A DNA stretch of 42,306 bases from CAZZBK01 sp964652155 (GTDB taxonomy: Bacteria > Planctomycetota > Planctomycetia > Pirellulales > PNKZ01): contig CAZZBK010000033.1 in assembly GCA_964652155.1 (NCBI GenBank), positions 1 through 42,306 on the forward strand. The letters are read 5' to 3'. Every line of letters starts with the position of its first letter. Within the stretch, counting starts at the first letter, position 1. Below, in pieces: positions 1 through 7,900 of the stretch. The notes beneath the pieces were generated by a model. That model was not told the DNA's origin and did no database searches. It saw only the letters and a program-made list of their open reading frames with translations. A program made the translations under genes and the position numbers.

Positions 1-1143
1 GACGACGAACGCCGCGAGATCGTCAAGCGCAGTTGCCCCGGCGCGGGCGCGTGCGGCGGCATGTACACCGCCAACACGATGGCCTCGGCGATCGAGGCGC
101 TCGGCATGTCGCTGCCGTACAGCGCGACCATTCCGGCCGAGGAACCCGCCAAGCTCGCAGAGTGTTTCCAGGCGGGCGCGGCGATAAGGCGATTGCTCGA
201 ACTCGATTTGAAGCCCCGCGACATCATGACCCGGCAGGCCTTCGAGAACGCGATGGTCGTGGTGATGGCGCTCGGCGGCTCGACGAACGCCGTGCTGCAC
301 CTGATCGCGATGGCGCGCAGCGTCGACGTGCCGCTCACGATCGACGATTTCCAGCGTGTCAGCGATCGCATCCCGTACCTAGCCGACCTCAAGCCCAGCG
401 GCCGTTGGGTGCAAGAGGATCTGCACACCGTCGGCGGCACGCCGGCCGTCATCAAGTACCTGCTTGAGAAGGGCCTGCTCGACGGCTCGTGCATGACCTG
501 CACGGGCAAGTCGCTCGCCGCCAACGTCAAGGATTTGCCGGGGCTCAAGCCGGGGCAGCAAATCGTGCACACGATCGAGCAACCGTTGCAGAAGGTCGGC
601 CACATTCGCATCCTCAAGGGGAATTTGGCCCCCGAGGGGGCCGTGGCCAAGATCACGGGCAAGGAGGGGAACGTCTTCACCGGCCCGGCCAAGGTCTACG
701 ACTCGGAAGAGGACATGCTCGCCGCGCTCGAGCGCAAGGAGATCGTCAAGGGGGACGTGATCATCATTCGCTACGAGGGACCCAAGGGGGGCCCCGGCAT
801 GCCCGAGATGCTCACCCCCACCAGCGCCATCATGGGCGCCGGACTCGGCAAGGATGTCGCTCTGTTGACCGACGGGCGATTCAGCGGCGGCTCGCATGGC
901 TTCATCGTCGGACACATCACGCCCGAGGCCCAGGTCGGCGGCCCCATCGCTCTGGTGCGGAACGGCGAGCAGATCACGATCGACGGGACCCGTTGCACGA
1001 TTGACGTGGCGCTCGGCGCTGACGAACTCGAGCGTCGTCGCCAGGCCTTCCAAGAGCCGCCGTACAAGTCAACCCGCGGCACGCTCTACAAGTACATCAA
1101 GTGCGTCAAGAGCGCCAGCGAAGGCTGCGTCACCGACGAGTAA
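1..1143 (+). CDS. ilvD: Dihydroxy-acid dehydratase, 3' part (5' end outside window)
   Basis: IlvD dehydrates 2,3-dihydroxy-isovalerate and -methylvalerate to the 2-oxo acids in branched-chain amino acid synthesis, using an Fe-S cluster. The reading frame is open from base 1, and the first visible codons already give the family signature GAGACGGMYTANTMAS, so the N-terminal third or so lies upstream of the window. A second cysteine motif (CMTCTGK) lies near base 490, and the C-terminal IlvD/Edd signature TDGRFSGGSHGFIVGH at about 868-915. The gene ends with TAA at 1141-1143, 18 bases before an assembly gap. The 380 visible residues fit the C-terminal two thirds of a protein that is usually 550-600 residues long. 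The call is secure. The phosphogluconate dehydratase Edd is the only close alternative, and the spacing of these motifs favours IlvD. Confidence 0.96.
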   Translation, partial: DDERREIVKRSCPGAGACGGMYTANTMASAIEALGMSLPYSATIPAEEPAKLAECFQAGAAIRRLLELDLKPRDIMTRQAFENAMVVVMALGGSTNAVLHLIAMARSVDVPLTIDDFQRVSDRIPYLADLKPSGRWVQEDLHTVGGTPAVIKYLLEKGLLDGSCMTCTGKSLAANVKDLPGLKPGQQIVHTIEQPLQKVGHIRILKGNLAPEGAVAKITGKEGNVFTGPAKVYDSEEDMLAALERKEIVKGDVIIIRYEGPKGGPGMPEMLTPTSAIMGAGLGKDVALLTDGRFSGGSHGFIVGHITPEAQVGGPIALVRNGEQITIDGTRCTIDVALGADELERRRQAFQEPPYKSTRGTLYKYIKCVKSASEGCVTDE

Positions 1144-1161
1144 CGTGTTTCGTGAGCCCCT

Positions 1162-1261
1162 NNNNNNNNNNNNNNNNNNNNNNNNNNNNNNNNNNNNNNN
1201 NNNNNNNNNNNNNNNNNNNNNNNNNNNNNNNNNNNNNNNNNNNNNNNNNNNNNNNNNNNNN
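1162..1261. other. Assembly gap (100 N)
   Basis: Exactly 100 N, the conventional placeholder for a scaffold gap of unknown length. The true distance and any genes between ilvD and the MATE gene cannot be known from this sequence. Confidence 0.98.
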
Positions 1262-1276
1262 TCTAGCGACACGGTC

Positions 1277-2683
1277 TCACGCCTCATCGACCGTGTCTTC
1301 GATCACGCGCATGTGTCGCCAGCGACCTTGTTGGAAGCGAAGGAAGAATATCACCCCCAGCCCGAAGACCCAGACGGTCAACATCACCCAGGCCCAGTAG
1401 AGCCCCAGGCCGAAATAATCAATGCCGACCCACGTGGCGATCACGGGGAGCGTGGCCATCACAAGGTTGGTCGCCAGAATGAACCGCGTGTCGCCGGCCC
1501 CTTTGAGCGCGCCGCTGAACACGAGGCTCATCGCGTCGAGCAGCCCGAACGTCCCCGCAAACCGCAGCAACACGATCACCGTCTGACGTAATTCCGGAGT
1601 TTTGTCTTCATGGTCGGCCAAGCGGTGGAGCAGCATCACCGAGTCGGGCACGAAGACGTACACCGACGAGATGCAGAGCATGTACGTGCCGGCAATTTTC
1701 ATCGCCGACCACGTGCCGCGCACGGCCAAGTCGTCTCGATTGCGACCCAAATACTGCCCGACGATGGTGCTCGTGGCCAGTGCCACGCCCCAGGCGGGCA
1801 TGAAGGCCAGATTGTTCACGTTGAGCGCCAAGCTCGACGCCGTGAGCTCGAGCGGTCCGAGCCGGCCCAAGAGCAACACGAACACGGTAAAGCCGAGGAT
1901 CTCAATGAACATTTGCAGACCATTGGGTCCGCCGTAGCGGAGCAGCCGCAGGTAGAGCGCCCGATCGAAGCGGCAAGACGCCCGCGTGTCGCAGGTCTGC
2001 GCCGCGCGCGGCGACAGGAACAGCACGAGATAGATCAGGCACTTGAGCGAGATCGCCGCGACGGTCGCCCAGGCCGCGCCGGCGATGCCCAGCTCAGGAA
2101 ATCCGCCGTGGCCGTAGATCCATAGGTAGTCGAGTCCGACGTTGACGGCGGCCGCGAGCGAGTCGACCGTCATCACGACCCGCACCTTGCCGCGCCCCGT
2201 GAAGTAACTGCTGAGCGCGCTGGCCGCCACGAGCGGTCCCGCCGCCCAGGCATTGATCGAGTAATAGGTCGCTTCGAGCGGGACGATATTGCCGTCGTGC
2301 CCGAAGAGGTCGAACGCCCGGCAAACCCACGGCGCGGTCAGCACGGCGATTGGCCAGACGAGCACGCCGAGCCAGACACCTTGCCACACGACGGGACCGA
2401 TGCGTTTGAGCCGCTGTGCGCCGTAATATTGGGCGACGAACGTGTTGACATACGAGGCGATGCCGAACGGCAGGCAGATGACCGCCCAGAACGTAATGCC
2501 CGCCGGGAGCGCGGCGGCCACCGCGTCGGCCGAGTGCTGCAAGAGCATCAGCCGATCGATGAAGTTCATGATCGTCCAGCTCAGCGAGGAGATGACGAGT
2601 GGCCACGCGACCCGCAACACGTCGCGCACGCCGGCTTCATGAGCGTCGGAGAGCGTTGAGTCCAGCCGCGATGCGTCATCCAT
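1277..2683 (-). CDS. MATE-family multidrug/metabolite efflux transporter
   Basis: This is a polytopic inner-membrane antiporter of the MATE (NorM-like) family, which exports cationic drugs or metabolites using Na+ or H+ gradients. The 468-residue product has about twelve hydrophobic segments in two homologous halves, beginning with VLRAWPLVISSLSWTIMNF-like sequence. Typical MATE features include the glycine/proline-rich 'GAAWATVAA' segment mid-protein and 'FSGALKGAGDTRF' near residue 390, which is a family landmark. I chose the ATG at 2683 over an in-frame TTG six bases upstream, because neither has a strong Shine-Dalgarno and ATG is the commoner start. The tatA gene lies 74 bases upstream on the same strand. 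The substrate cannot be predicted. Confidence 0.9.
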   Translation of the reverse strand: MDDASRLDSTLSDAHEAGVRDVLRVAWPLVISSLSWTIMNFIDRLMLLQHSADAVAAALPAGITFWAVICLPFGIASYVNTFVAQYYGAQRLKRIGPVVWQGVWLGVLVWPIAVLTAPWVCRAFDLFGHDGNIVPLEATYYSINAWAAGPLVAASALSSYFTGRGKVRVVMTVDSLAAAVNVGLDYLWIYGHGGFPELGIAGAAWATVAAISLKCLIYLVLFLSPRAAQTCDTRASCRFDRALYLRLLRYGGPNGLQMFIEILGFTVFVLLLGRLGPLELTASSLALNVNNLAFMPAWGVALATSTIVGQYLGRNRDDLAVRGTWSAMKIAGTYMLCISSVYVFVPDSVMLLHRLADHEDKTPELRQTVIVLLRFAGTFGLLDAMSLVFSGALKGAGDTRFILATNLVMATLPVIATWVGIDYFGLGLYWAWVMLTVWVFGLGVIFFLRFQQGRWRHMRVIEDTVDEA

Positions 2684-2757
2684 GCGCAATCAACCGTCGG
2701 TTTAGTCGAGCCACTCACCCCACGGTCAACCGACACGCGACGCTCGAATTGGGTTCA

Positions 2758-3030
2758 CTAGGCCGCGTCGGTCGTGTCGGCTTTGGGTTCGCTGGCCGGA
2801 GGCTCGAACTTGGGCGCGGTCGCTTCGTCACGATCGTCAATCTCATGATAGCGGGTCGACGAGGCGTTCGACGTGGCTGACTTGACTTCCTCATGCAAAC
2901 CGCTCATGCCGCGACGAAACTCATTCATGCTCTTGCCCAAGCTGCGGGCCACGTCGGGCAACTTGCTGCCGAAGAGCAACACAGCCACGACGCCGATGAC
3001 GATCAATTCAGGGGGGCTTAGTCCAAACAT
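2758..3030 (-). CDS. tatA: Sec-independent translocase subunit TatA/TatB-type (copy 1)
   Basis: This is a small membrane subunit of the twin-arginine translocase, which moves folded proteins across the inner membrane. The 90 residues begin MFGLSPPELIVIGVVAVLLFGS: a short periplasmic tip, one transmembrane helix, the conserved FG hinge, then an amphipathic helix (KLPDVARSLGKSMNEFRRGM) and a charged, disordered tail. A longer reading starting 39 bases upstream is possible, but the family always starts at MFG-like sequence, and GGTGAG lies just before this ATG. A second copy lies 108 bases upstream on the same strand, so the two may be co-transcribed. TatC is not in the window. Telling TatA from TatB from sequence alone is uncertain; the short tail and FG-K-LP pattern favour TatA. 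Confidence 0.92.
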   Translation of the reverse strand: MFGLSPPELIVIGVVAVLLFGSKLPDVARSLGKSMNEFRRGMSGLHEEVKSATSNASSTRYHEIDDRDEATAPKFEPPASEPKADTTDAA

Positions 3031-3138
3031 CGTCTCACCATTGAAAATGGAAAACGCTCGCCAGTTCATCCCGGCCGCGTCAGGCTGGCAACTTCATGGG
3101 CCAGCCACGCGCCGAGGCAGCGATCGCCGCAAAAAAAT

Positions 3139-3339
3139 CTACGAATTGTTCTTGGGGCCGGGCGGTGTCGCGTCGCTCTCGTCCTCAATGCCTTGGGCAC
3201 CCTTCTTGAACTCGACAATGCCGCGACCCAAAGATCGCATCATCGTCGGCAGTCGGTTACCAAAGAGCAACAGGACAATCACACCGACGACAATCAACTC
3301 GGTCGGTCCAAGCCCAAACATCGCAAAAAACGGATACAT
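3139..3339 (-). CDS. tatA: Sec-independent translocase subunit TatA-type (copy 2)
   Basis: This is a second TatA-like pore subunit. The product from ATG 3339 is 67 residues: MYPFFAMFGLGPTELIVVGV, a single hydrophobic helix, the LLFGNRLP hinge and a short amphipathic helix (MMRSLGRGIVEFKKG) with an acidic tail. The start at 3339 is preferred because AGAAG lies upstream of it. The inner ATG at 3321 (MFGLGPTEL) has no ribosome binding site, and an outer in-frame start at 3375 would add residues not typical of the family. It probably lies in one transcript with the copy at 2758. The two copies differ in their tails and so may be a TatA/TatA' or TatA/TatE pair. It has a very long upstream region (to 4262) that could carry its promoter. 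Confidence 0.9.
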   Translation of the reverse strand: MYPFFAMFGLGPTELIVVGVIVLLLFGNRLPTMMRSLGRGIVEFKKGAQGIEDESDATPPGPKNNS

Positions 3340-4262
3340 AGCCAACTTCTCAATTGCGAAAGGCACCACAAACACAAGGCGGGTACAGGTCAGATGGGCC
3401 GCAATCGAACGGCTAGTACGCGGCAGGATCGTTGACGCGCCACGGCTCTCGCCCGCACTGCTTACTGGAGAGCCTCGGCAACGTCACTCATAGCTATTCT
3501 ACTGACTCCCCGGGCTCAGTCAAATCGAATCCATTCTCCCCGGGCACCGATCCGCAGCAGGTCCCCCCTGCGCGGTCCGATCGGATTTTGGGGCCAAATT
3601 CCTTCCGGCGACAGCCTCACCTTTGCCTCCGCTTTGCTCTGAAAGGCCCTTACAGGCCCACGATTTACAGCTTTTCGTCCCCCCAAGCCCGAAGGGGAAG
3701 TGAGAAATGCTGAGTGCAAAGAGATGAATGTCGGAGCGTTGCCGCGTGAGCGTGTCTGCGCAAAGAAAAACCGCTCACACGGGCGGCTTGACCTGCTTCA
3801 GGCTTCCCTTGAGCCTCGTGGGCGTGTGAGTCGTCATTCCCCGCTGGCGGGATGCCCGGACTCACTGCCCGATCTTTCGCCCAAGGCAACGTAGACTCGA
3901 AACTCACCTTCGGCCGCGAGGCTCCCTTGGCAATATCTGCTCACACATTGTCCTCTCGCTCCTTTGTAAGGGTTAGCACGTCGGAGTGGGTTGGATGACA
4001 AAGTCCTAACCACCCGGCCCTCCTGGCCCTCAGCCTTTCGGCTCCTTCCACTATTACTACGCCGAGAGCCGGCGATCGGTTCTTGTGTGCAAAGCAGAGG
4101 GGGGCACACGATGAGACGTACGGCGCATGTCAATTTCGTGCTGGGTGTTCCGGTCCAGAAAGCGGGATCGCCAACATGCACGTTGTTGGCGAGATCGCCC
4201 ATTGCGGGCGTCCGAGAAACAGCGACGCCTCGCTCGTTTCGTCCCACCCATCGGATAGGCAG
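3340..4262. other. 923-base intergenic region with potential RNA structure
   Basis: No convincing protein gene was found. Several open frames exist on the minus strand (for example 3834-4247 and 3516-3719), but they are rich in Arg/Ser/Gly/Pro, have no recognisable domain and look like by-products of GC-rich DNA. The stretch holds several inverted repeats. The clearest is at 3746-3830, where GTGAGCG (3746-3752) can pair with CGCTCAC (3772-3778), or CTCACACG (3774-3781) can pair with CGTGTGAG (3823-3830) around a smaller AGGCT/AGCCT stem. These pairings exclude each other. I looked for tRNA, SRP RNA and RNase P motifs and found none. It lies downstream of the methionine adenosyltransferase and upstream of tatA copy 2, both on the minus strand. 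Confidence 0.5.
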
Positions 4263-5468
4263 TTAATACACGACGATCTCGCGGCGGGACAACCGCCCCA
4301 TCAGGTTGGGAAGTTGAGACAATTCATGGTCGATCACCGCCTGAACAGCCGGGGCGATGTCGGTTAGATCCACTCCGTCGCGCGGCACGAGTTGAACCGT
4401 GATGGACCAGGGGTCATCGAGTCGGTGACCGATTCGGCTGCAAATCCACACGGTCGCCTCGGCGATGCTGTCGACATCCGCCACCATTCGCTGCGCCGCT
4501 TGCCAGGCGAGTACGTTGTAAATTTTGCCGACGTGCGAGATCGGATTTTTTCCTGCCACGGCTTCCAGACTCATCGCGCGGTGGGGCGTGATCAGGCCGT
4601 TGGCCCGATTGCCGCGTCCCACCTGTCCGCTGTCGGCCCCTTCGGCTGAAGTTCCGGTGACGGTGAGATACATGCCGTCTGCGCCGCGCGTGGGGTCGTC
4701 GAGCGCGTTCAGTTCAACATCGATTGCGTCGCAATCGTGCAATTGGAGCGACAGTTCGCGCTGCAATGCGGCAACGATCTCTGCCTTGCGAGCGAAGTAC
4801 GTTGCGGCATCGGGTATAAAACGATCGACAAACGCGACCGCAACCATCAGGGAGAGACGACGGTCGCGGCGGACGGCCATCACCTTGACATCTTCGCCGA
4901 TCTCCGGGTACCGGGCCTTCCATGCCGGCGAGTTCAGCCGCCGTTCGGCTTCCAGGGTCAGTCGCTCGGCTTCGGTCAGCGGCGCGGAGCCGACGCCGAT
5001 CGATGTGTCGTTGGCACCGCCACCGGGGCGCGTGACCAAGTCGGTTAACTCGACGGTGCCGGGGCGCAGGACGCTTTGAATGTTGAGATGCCGCTCGACG
5101 TCAACAAATCGCAGATTTTGGCGAAACCAGTTGCGAGCGGCCGCAACCGCGATTTCGGCAATCGGGATGGTTTTGCCGGCAACCTCGGTTGTCGCTCGAT
5201 CGCCCAAGAACAATCGCATGGGCGCATCGACCGTTCCGCCTCCCAATCGTGGCGTCGAGCAGCCGGCGGCCAGCAGTGCCTTGTCGGCATTGTGATGCAA
5301 CACCTGGCCGCAGGTCTCGACATAGACCCGACACAAATCCGCGGAAACCGCTTCCGCGACGGCGTCGCAGATGGTGTCGGGGTGCCCCAGTCCCTTACGT
5401 TCAACATGCTCGAAGCGGCGTCGCGCCGTGGGGGTCGACGTGACAGTCTCGATGATCATTTGGCTCAT
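4263..5468 (-). CDS. mat: Archaeal-type methionine adenosyltransferase (SAM synthetase)
   Basis: This enzyme makes S-adenosylmethionine from methionine and ATP. The 401 residues match the archaeal MAT family (AdoMet_Synthase, PF01941), not the usual bacterial MetK. Near the N-terminus is HVERKGLGHPDTICD (21-35), then LHHNADKALL, the central GANDTSIGVGSAPLTEAERL, VTGTSAEGADSGQVGRGNR and NGLITPHRAMSLEAVAGKNP (about 275-310), followed by HVGKIYN. All are hallmarks of the archaeal enzyme, and MetK motifs such as GAGDQG are absent. AGGAAGG lies a few bases before ATG 5468. It is divergent from the small gene at 5892 and the lipid methyltransferase at 6569, which would consume its product. A bacterium normally has metK for housekeeping, so this is probably a second, dedicated enzyme; I infer this from context only. 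Confidence 0.93.
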   Translation of the reverse strand: MSQMIIETVTSTPTARRRFEHVERKGLGHPDTICDAVAEAVSADLCRVYVETCGQVLHHNADKALLAAGCSTPRLGGGTVDAPMRLFLGDRATTEVAGKTIPIAEIAVAAARNWFRQNLRFVDVERHLNIQSVLRPGTVELTDLVTRPGGGANDTSIGVGSAPLTEAERLTLEAERRLNSPAWKARYPEIGEDVKVMAVRRDRRLSLMVAVAFVDRFIPDAATYFARKAEIVAALQRELSLQLHDCDAIDVELNALDDPTRGADGMYLTVTGTSAEGADSGQVGRGNRANGLITPHRAMSLEAVAGKNPISHVGKIYNVLAWQAAQRMVADVDSIAEATVWICSRIGHRLDDPWSITVQLVPRDGVDLTDIAPAVQAVIDHELSQLPNLMGRLSRREIVVY

Positions 5469-5891
5469 GAACGCCCTTCCTATCGCGGACTGCGCAGTTA
5501 TTGAGGTTCACGTAATGAAGTTAAGCAGGGCGACCAACGGAAGCCCGGTGTTTCCCGGCCTCGCGTTGCTCGTCGGGGCTCATTTGCCGCGCAGGCCTCA
5601 ATCGATCGTGCTGGTCAGATACGACCGCTGTGCAATGACGCCTCGAACGGCCCGCGGGGCTCTCGGAGTCCGATACGTGCGAATCACATGCCGTAATCAA
5701 GCTCTGCGGAGGAACATTCTGCGAAGCAACGGCAACCGCTCGGCCCGATTTCATGCTCGGTTCACTGGATTGGGCATGTGACTTGCACTTCTGAATCCTT
5801 ATGCTCGAACGCGCAAGGGGTGCCGACCCCACGGCGAAACATCGTCCTGCAAGCAAACATCATCGTGCCACGATCGAAACGGAGAATCGCC
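5469..5891. other. Divergent intergenic region between mat and the small-protein gene
   Basis: This is 423 bases of divergent promoter space with no gene. It contains a candidate sigma-54 element facing right (listed separately) and a short CCGG-based hairpin near 5550-5565. No SAM riboswitch consensus was recognised on the side of mat. Confidence 0.55.
5772..5787 (+). promoter_or_regulatory. Candidate sigma-54 promoter for the small-protein/lipid cluster
   Basis: GGGCATGTGACTTGCA matches the -24/-12 consensus TGGCACG-N4-TTGCA at 14 of the conserved and spacer positions, with the essential GG (5773-5774) and GC (5785-5786) exactly ten bases apart. Transcription would start near 5798, giving a leader of about 94 bases before the ATG at 5892. 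Short matches of this sort occur by chance in GC-rich DNA, so this is tentative. Confidence 0.3.
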
Positions 5892-6086
5892 ATGCTGAGT
5901 TATATCATTGTCGAACTGTCCGATGGCTTGACTGTGGTTGAACTGCCGATTGGGCAAACTCCGGAAGAGGTTGCAGTAAGCCAAGGGGGCACGCTCGTGG
6001 ATGAAGGCCCGTTCGCGACTATCGAAGAAGCCAATGATGCGATCGACCAATGGGAACAAGCCGAAGAAGAAGAGAAGCAAGCGTAG
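5892..6086 (+). CDS. Conserved-looking 64-residue acidic protein of unknown function
   Basis: I do not recognise a family. The product begins MLSYIIVELSDGLTVVEL and ends with an acidic, Glu-rich helix (DQWEQAEEEEKQA). It has no signal peptide or transmembrane segment. The pattern is a short beta-rich N-terminus, a Gly-Gly-Thr turn (QGGTLVDEGPF) and an alpha-helical tail, suggesting a small soluble alpha/beta protein. GGAG stands eight bases before the ATG, and there is good codon use (GTC, GAC, GGC), so it is likely a real gene. An upstream in-frame ATG at 5778 would add 38 residues but has no ribosome binding site. It lies between mat (divergent) and the lipid methyltransferase (482 bases downstream), so it may belong to that group. 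Confidence 0.75.
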   Translation: MLSYIIVELSDGLTVVELPIGQTPEEVAVSQGGTLVDEGPFATIEEANDAIDQWEQAEEEEKQA

Positions 6087-6568
6087 GCACCTCCCGGGAG
6101 CTGCGCACGCGTCGGGGGCCGAGCACGGGCGACTTTGCCTTTTTCAACCCCATGACGAGACGAACAGACTTCAAACGGGCGCGCGAATACGCTCCAGGTC
6201 GCACAAGGCGCGCCCGATCGCACACGTGCGAGTCGGCTCGCAACGGGATGCATGCTCGGTATCACTCCGATGAGAGGTCTTATTCGCGGATAATCGGGCG
6301 ATATCCGTGCTGATAGCATCCAGTGGTACAGCGATTGCGTAATGAGACGTTGTGGTTAGGGTCTCGTTGCTAGGGTCAACCGAGGAGTGCCACCTGTGTA
6401 AGTTCAACGCAATCGGGTGCCGATCGATTTTACTCTGGCCCGTGAGCTGGCCGTAACCGGTTCATGAATATCCGTACTCTCCGTGTGAGCATCTCAAAAG
6501 TTGGTGGATAATTGGACCTGGCATCAAGGGCATGATTCGACAGGGTGGCTGAGGGTTGGAGGCGTGTC
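6087..6568 (+). other. 482-base intergenic region before the lipid methyltransferase
   Basis: No gene was seen on either strand. The open frames here are short and Arg/Ser/His-rich. The region probably holds the promoter of the gene at 6569. No clear -35/-10 pair or terminator hairpin with a T-run was identified. Confidence 0.5.
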
Positions 6569-7900
6569 ATGTCGGAAACCTGTTCATCTGCCGACGCACA
6601 ATCGGTCTCCGACGGCACAGCACTCGTCGACAACGGTTGGTCTTCGACCCGACCGAGCCTGACGAGCCGTGTGCTGAGGCGGATCGTTCGCCTTGTTTTA
6701 CACGCTGCCGGGAACCCGCCGATCGGCGTGGTGTTGTGGAACGGCGAAGAAATTTCTGCGGCTGGCGTTCGGCCAAGAGCGAGCGTGCGGGTCCGCAGCC
6801 CTTCCACGATATTGAGACTATTGTTGAATCCGAATTGGAACTTCGCTGAAGCCTATTGTGACGGCAGCCTTGAGGTAACCGGGGATTTAATCGAGCTGCT
6901 CACCTTGCTCTATCAGGCGCTGCATGCTCGGTCACGGCCCAGCCTGTGGCAGACCCTGCGGACGCGATTGGCCTCCGCCGCGAATTCGCTCCGCGACGCG
7001 CATCGCAATGCCCATGTTCACTACGATCTGGGCAATGACTTTTATCGACTCTGGCTCGACGACCAGCAGCTCTATACCTGCGCGTACTTCGCGCGCCCCG
7101 ACATGACCCTGGAGGAAGCCCAGGTCGCCAAGATGGACCATGTCTGTCGGAAGCTGCAACTGCGCGCGGGTCAAACGGTGGTCGAAGCCGGGAGCGGCTG
7201 GGGGGCGCTGGCTTTGCACATGGCGCGGCGCTACGGGGTGACCGTCAAGGCGTATAACGTGTCTCACGAGCAAGTCGTCGCCGCCCGTCGCCGGGCCCAC
7301 GCCGAAGGCCTGCAACACCGCGTGGAATTTATCGAAGACGATTGGCGAACGATCGCGGGGCGATTCGATGCCTTCGTGTCGGTGGGCATGCTCGAACACG
7401 TCGGCCCACGCCATTATCGCCCATTAGGCGATGTCATCGATCGTTGTCTGCAACCGCACGGGCGTGGGCTGATTCACAGCATCGGGCGAAACTCGACGTA
7501 CCCGCTCGACCCTTGGATCCGTCGTCGAATATTCCCCGGTGCCCACGTGCCCACGCTCGCCGAAATGAAGCCGATCTTTGAACCGCATCGGTTCTCGATC
7601 CTCGATGTCGAGAACTTGCGACTGCATTACTCGACGACGCTGCGCCGCTGGCTTGAGCGTTATGAACAATCGGCTGACAAAATCGAACGCATGTTCGGCA
7701 CGCGTTTCGTCCGCATGTGGCGGCTTTATCTGGCCGGATCGGTGGCCACGTTCGACACCGGCTGGCTGCAACTGTTTCAGATCGTGTTTGCTCGTCCCGA
7801 CAACAACGAAATCGCACCCACGCGCGACCACCTTTACGCTTCGGCCCCCGCAGCGTCAGGTTCGCGCTCATCGTCCGAGGTACGCCATGGATGCTTGTGA
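6569..7900 (+). CDS. cfa: Cyclopropane-fatty-acyl-phospholipid synthase family methyltransferase
   Basis: This is a SAM-dependent enzyme of the CFA synthase family, which transfers a methylene or methyl group to the double bond of unsaturated acyl chains in membrane phospholipids. The 443 residues comprise an N-terminal lipid-binding region and a Rossmann methyltransferase domain with VVEAGSGWGALALHMA (about 204-219; most family members have GCGWG). All residues that hold the active-site bicarbonate in E. coli Cfa have counterparts: Cys171 (YTCAYF), Glu276 (GMLEHVG), His303 and Ile305 (LIHSIG) and Tyr354 (HYSTTL). ATG 6569 is chosen because GGAGG sits six bases upstream; a GTG 24 bases earlier lacks one. 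Its last 14 bases overlap the next gene, a flavin reductase. It may make a cyclopropane or, with its partner, a methyl branch. Confidence 0.93.
   Translation: MSETCSSADAQSVSDGTALVDNGWSSTRPSLTSRVLRRIVRLVLHAAGNPPIGVVLWNGEEISAAGVRPRASVRVRSPSTILRLLLNPNWNFAEAYCDGSLEVTGDLIELLTLLYQALHARSRPSLWQTLRTRLASAANSLRDAHRNAHVHYDLGNDFYRLWLDDQQLYTCAYFARPDMTLEEAQVAKMDHVCRKLQLRAGQTVVEAGSGWGALALHMARRYGVTVKAYNVSHEQVVAARRRAHAEGLQHRVEFIEDDWRTIAGRFDAFVSVGMLEHVGPRHYRPLGDVIDRCLQPHGRGLIHSIGRNSTYPLDPWIRRRIFPGAHVPTLAEMKPIFEPHRFSILDVENLRLHYSTTLRRWLERYEQSADKIERMFGTRFVRMWRLYLAGSVATFDTGWLQLFQIVFARPDNNEIAPTRDHLYASAPAASGSRSSSEVRHGCL

Noticed and set aside
379..1053. Long antisense frame across ilvD
   Set aside because: It mirrors a strongly conserved gene on the other strand and has the residue bias of a reverse-complement frame.
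3500..3560. tRNA-like T-loop sequence (ATCGAATCC)
   Set aside because: The flanking bases do not pair as a T-stem, and no acceptor or anticodon stem fits around it.
3834..4247. 137-codon open frame on the minus strand in the 3.4-4.3 kb gap
   Set aside because: Composition is Arg/Ser/Gly-rich, with no domain, no signal peptide and no ribosome binding site. Equally long frames overlap it on both strands, as expected by chance in GC-rich DNA.
6520..6545. Second sigma-54-like site (TGGCATCAAGGGCA) before the lipid methyltransferase
   Set aside because: The GG and GC pairs are not ten bases apart, which the sigma-54 holoenzyme requires.
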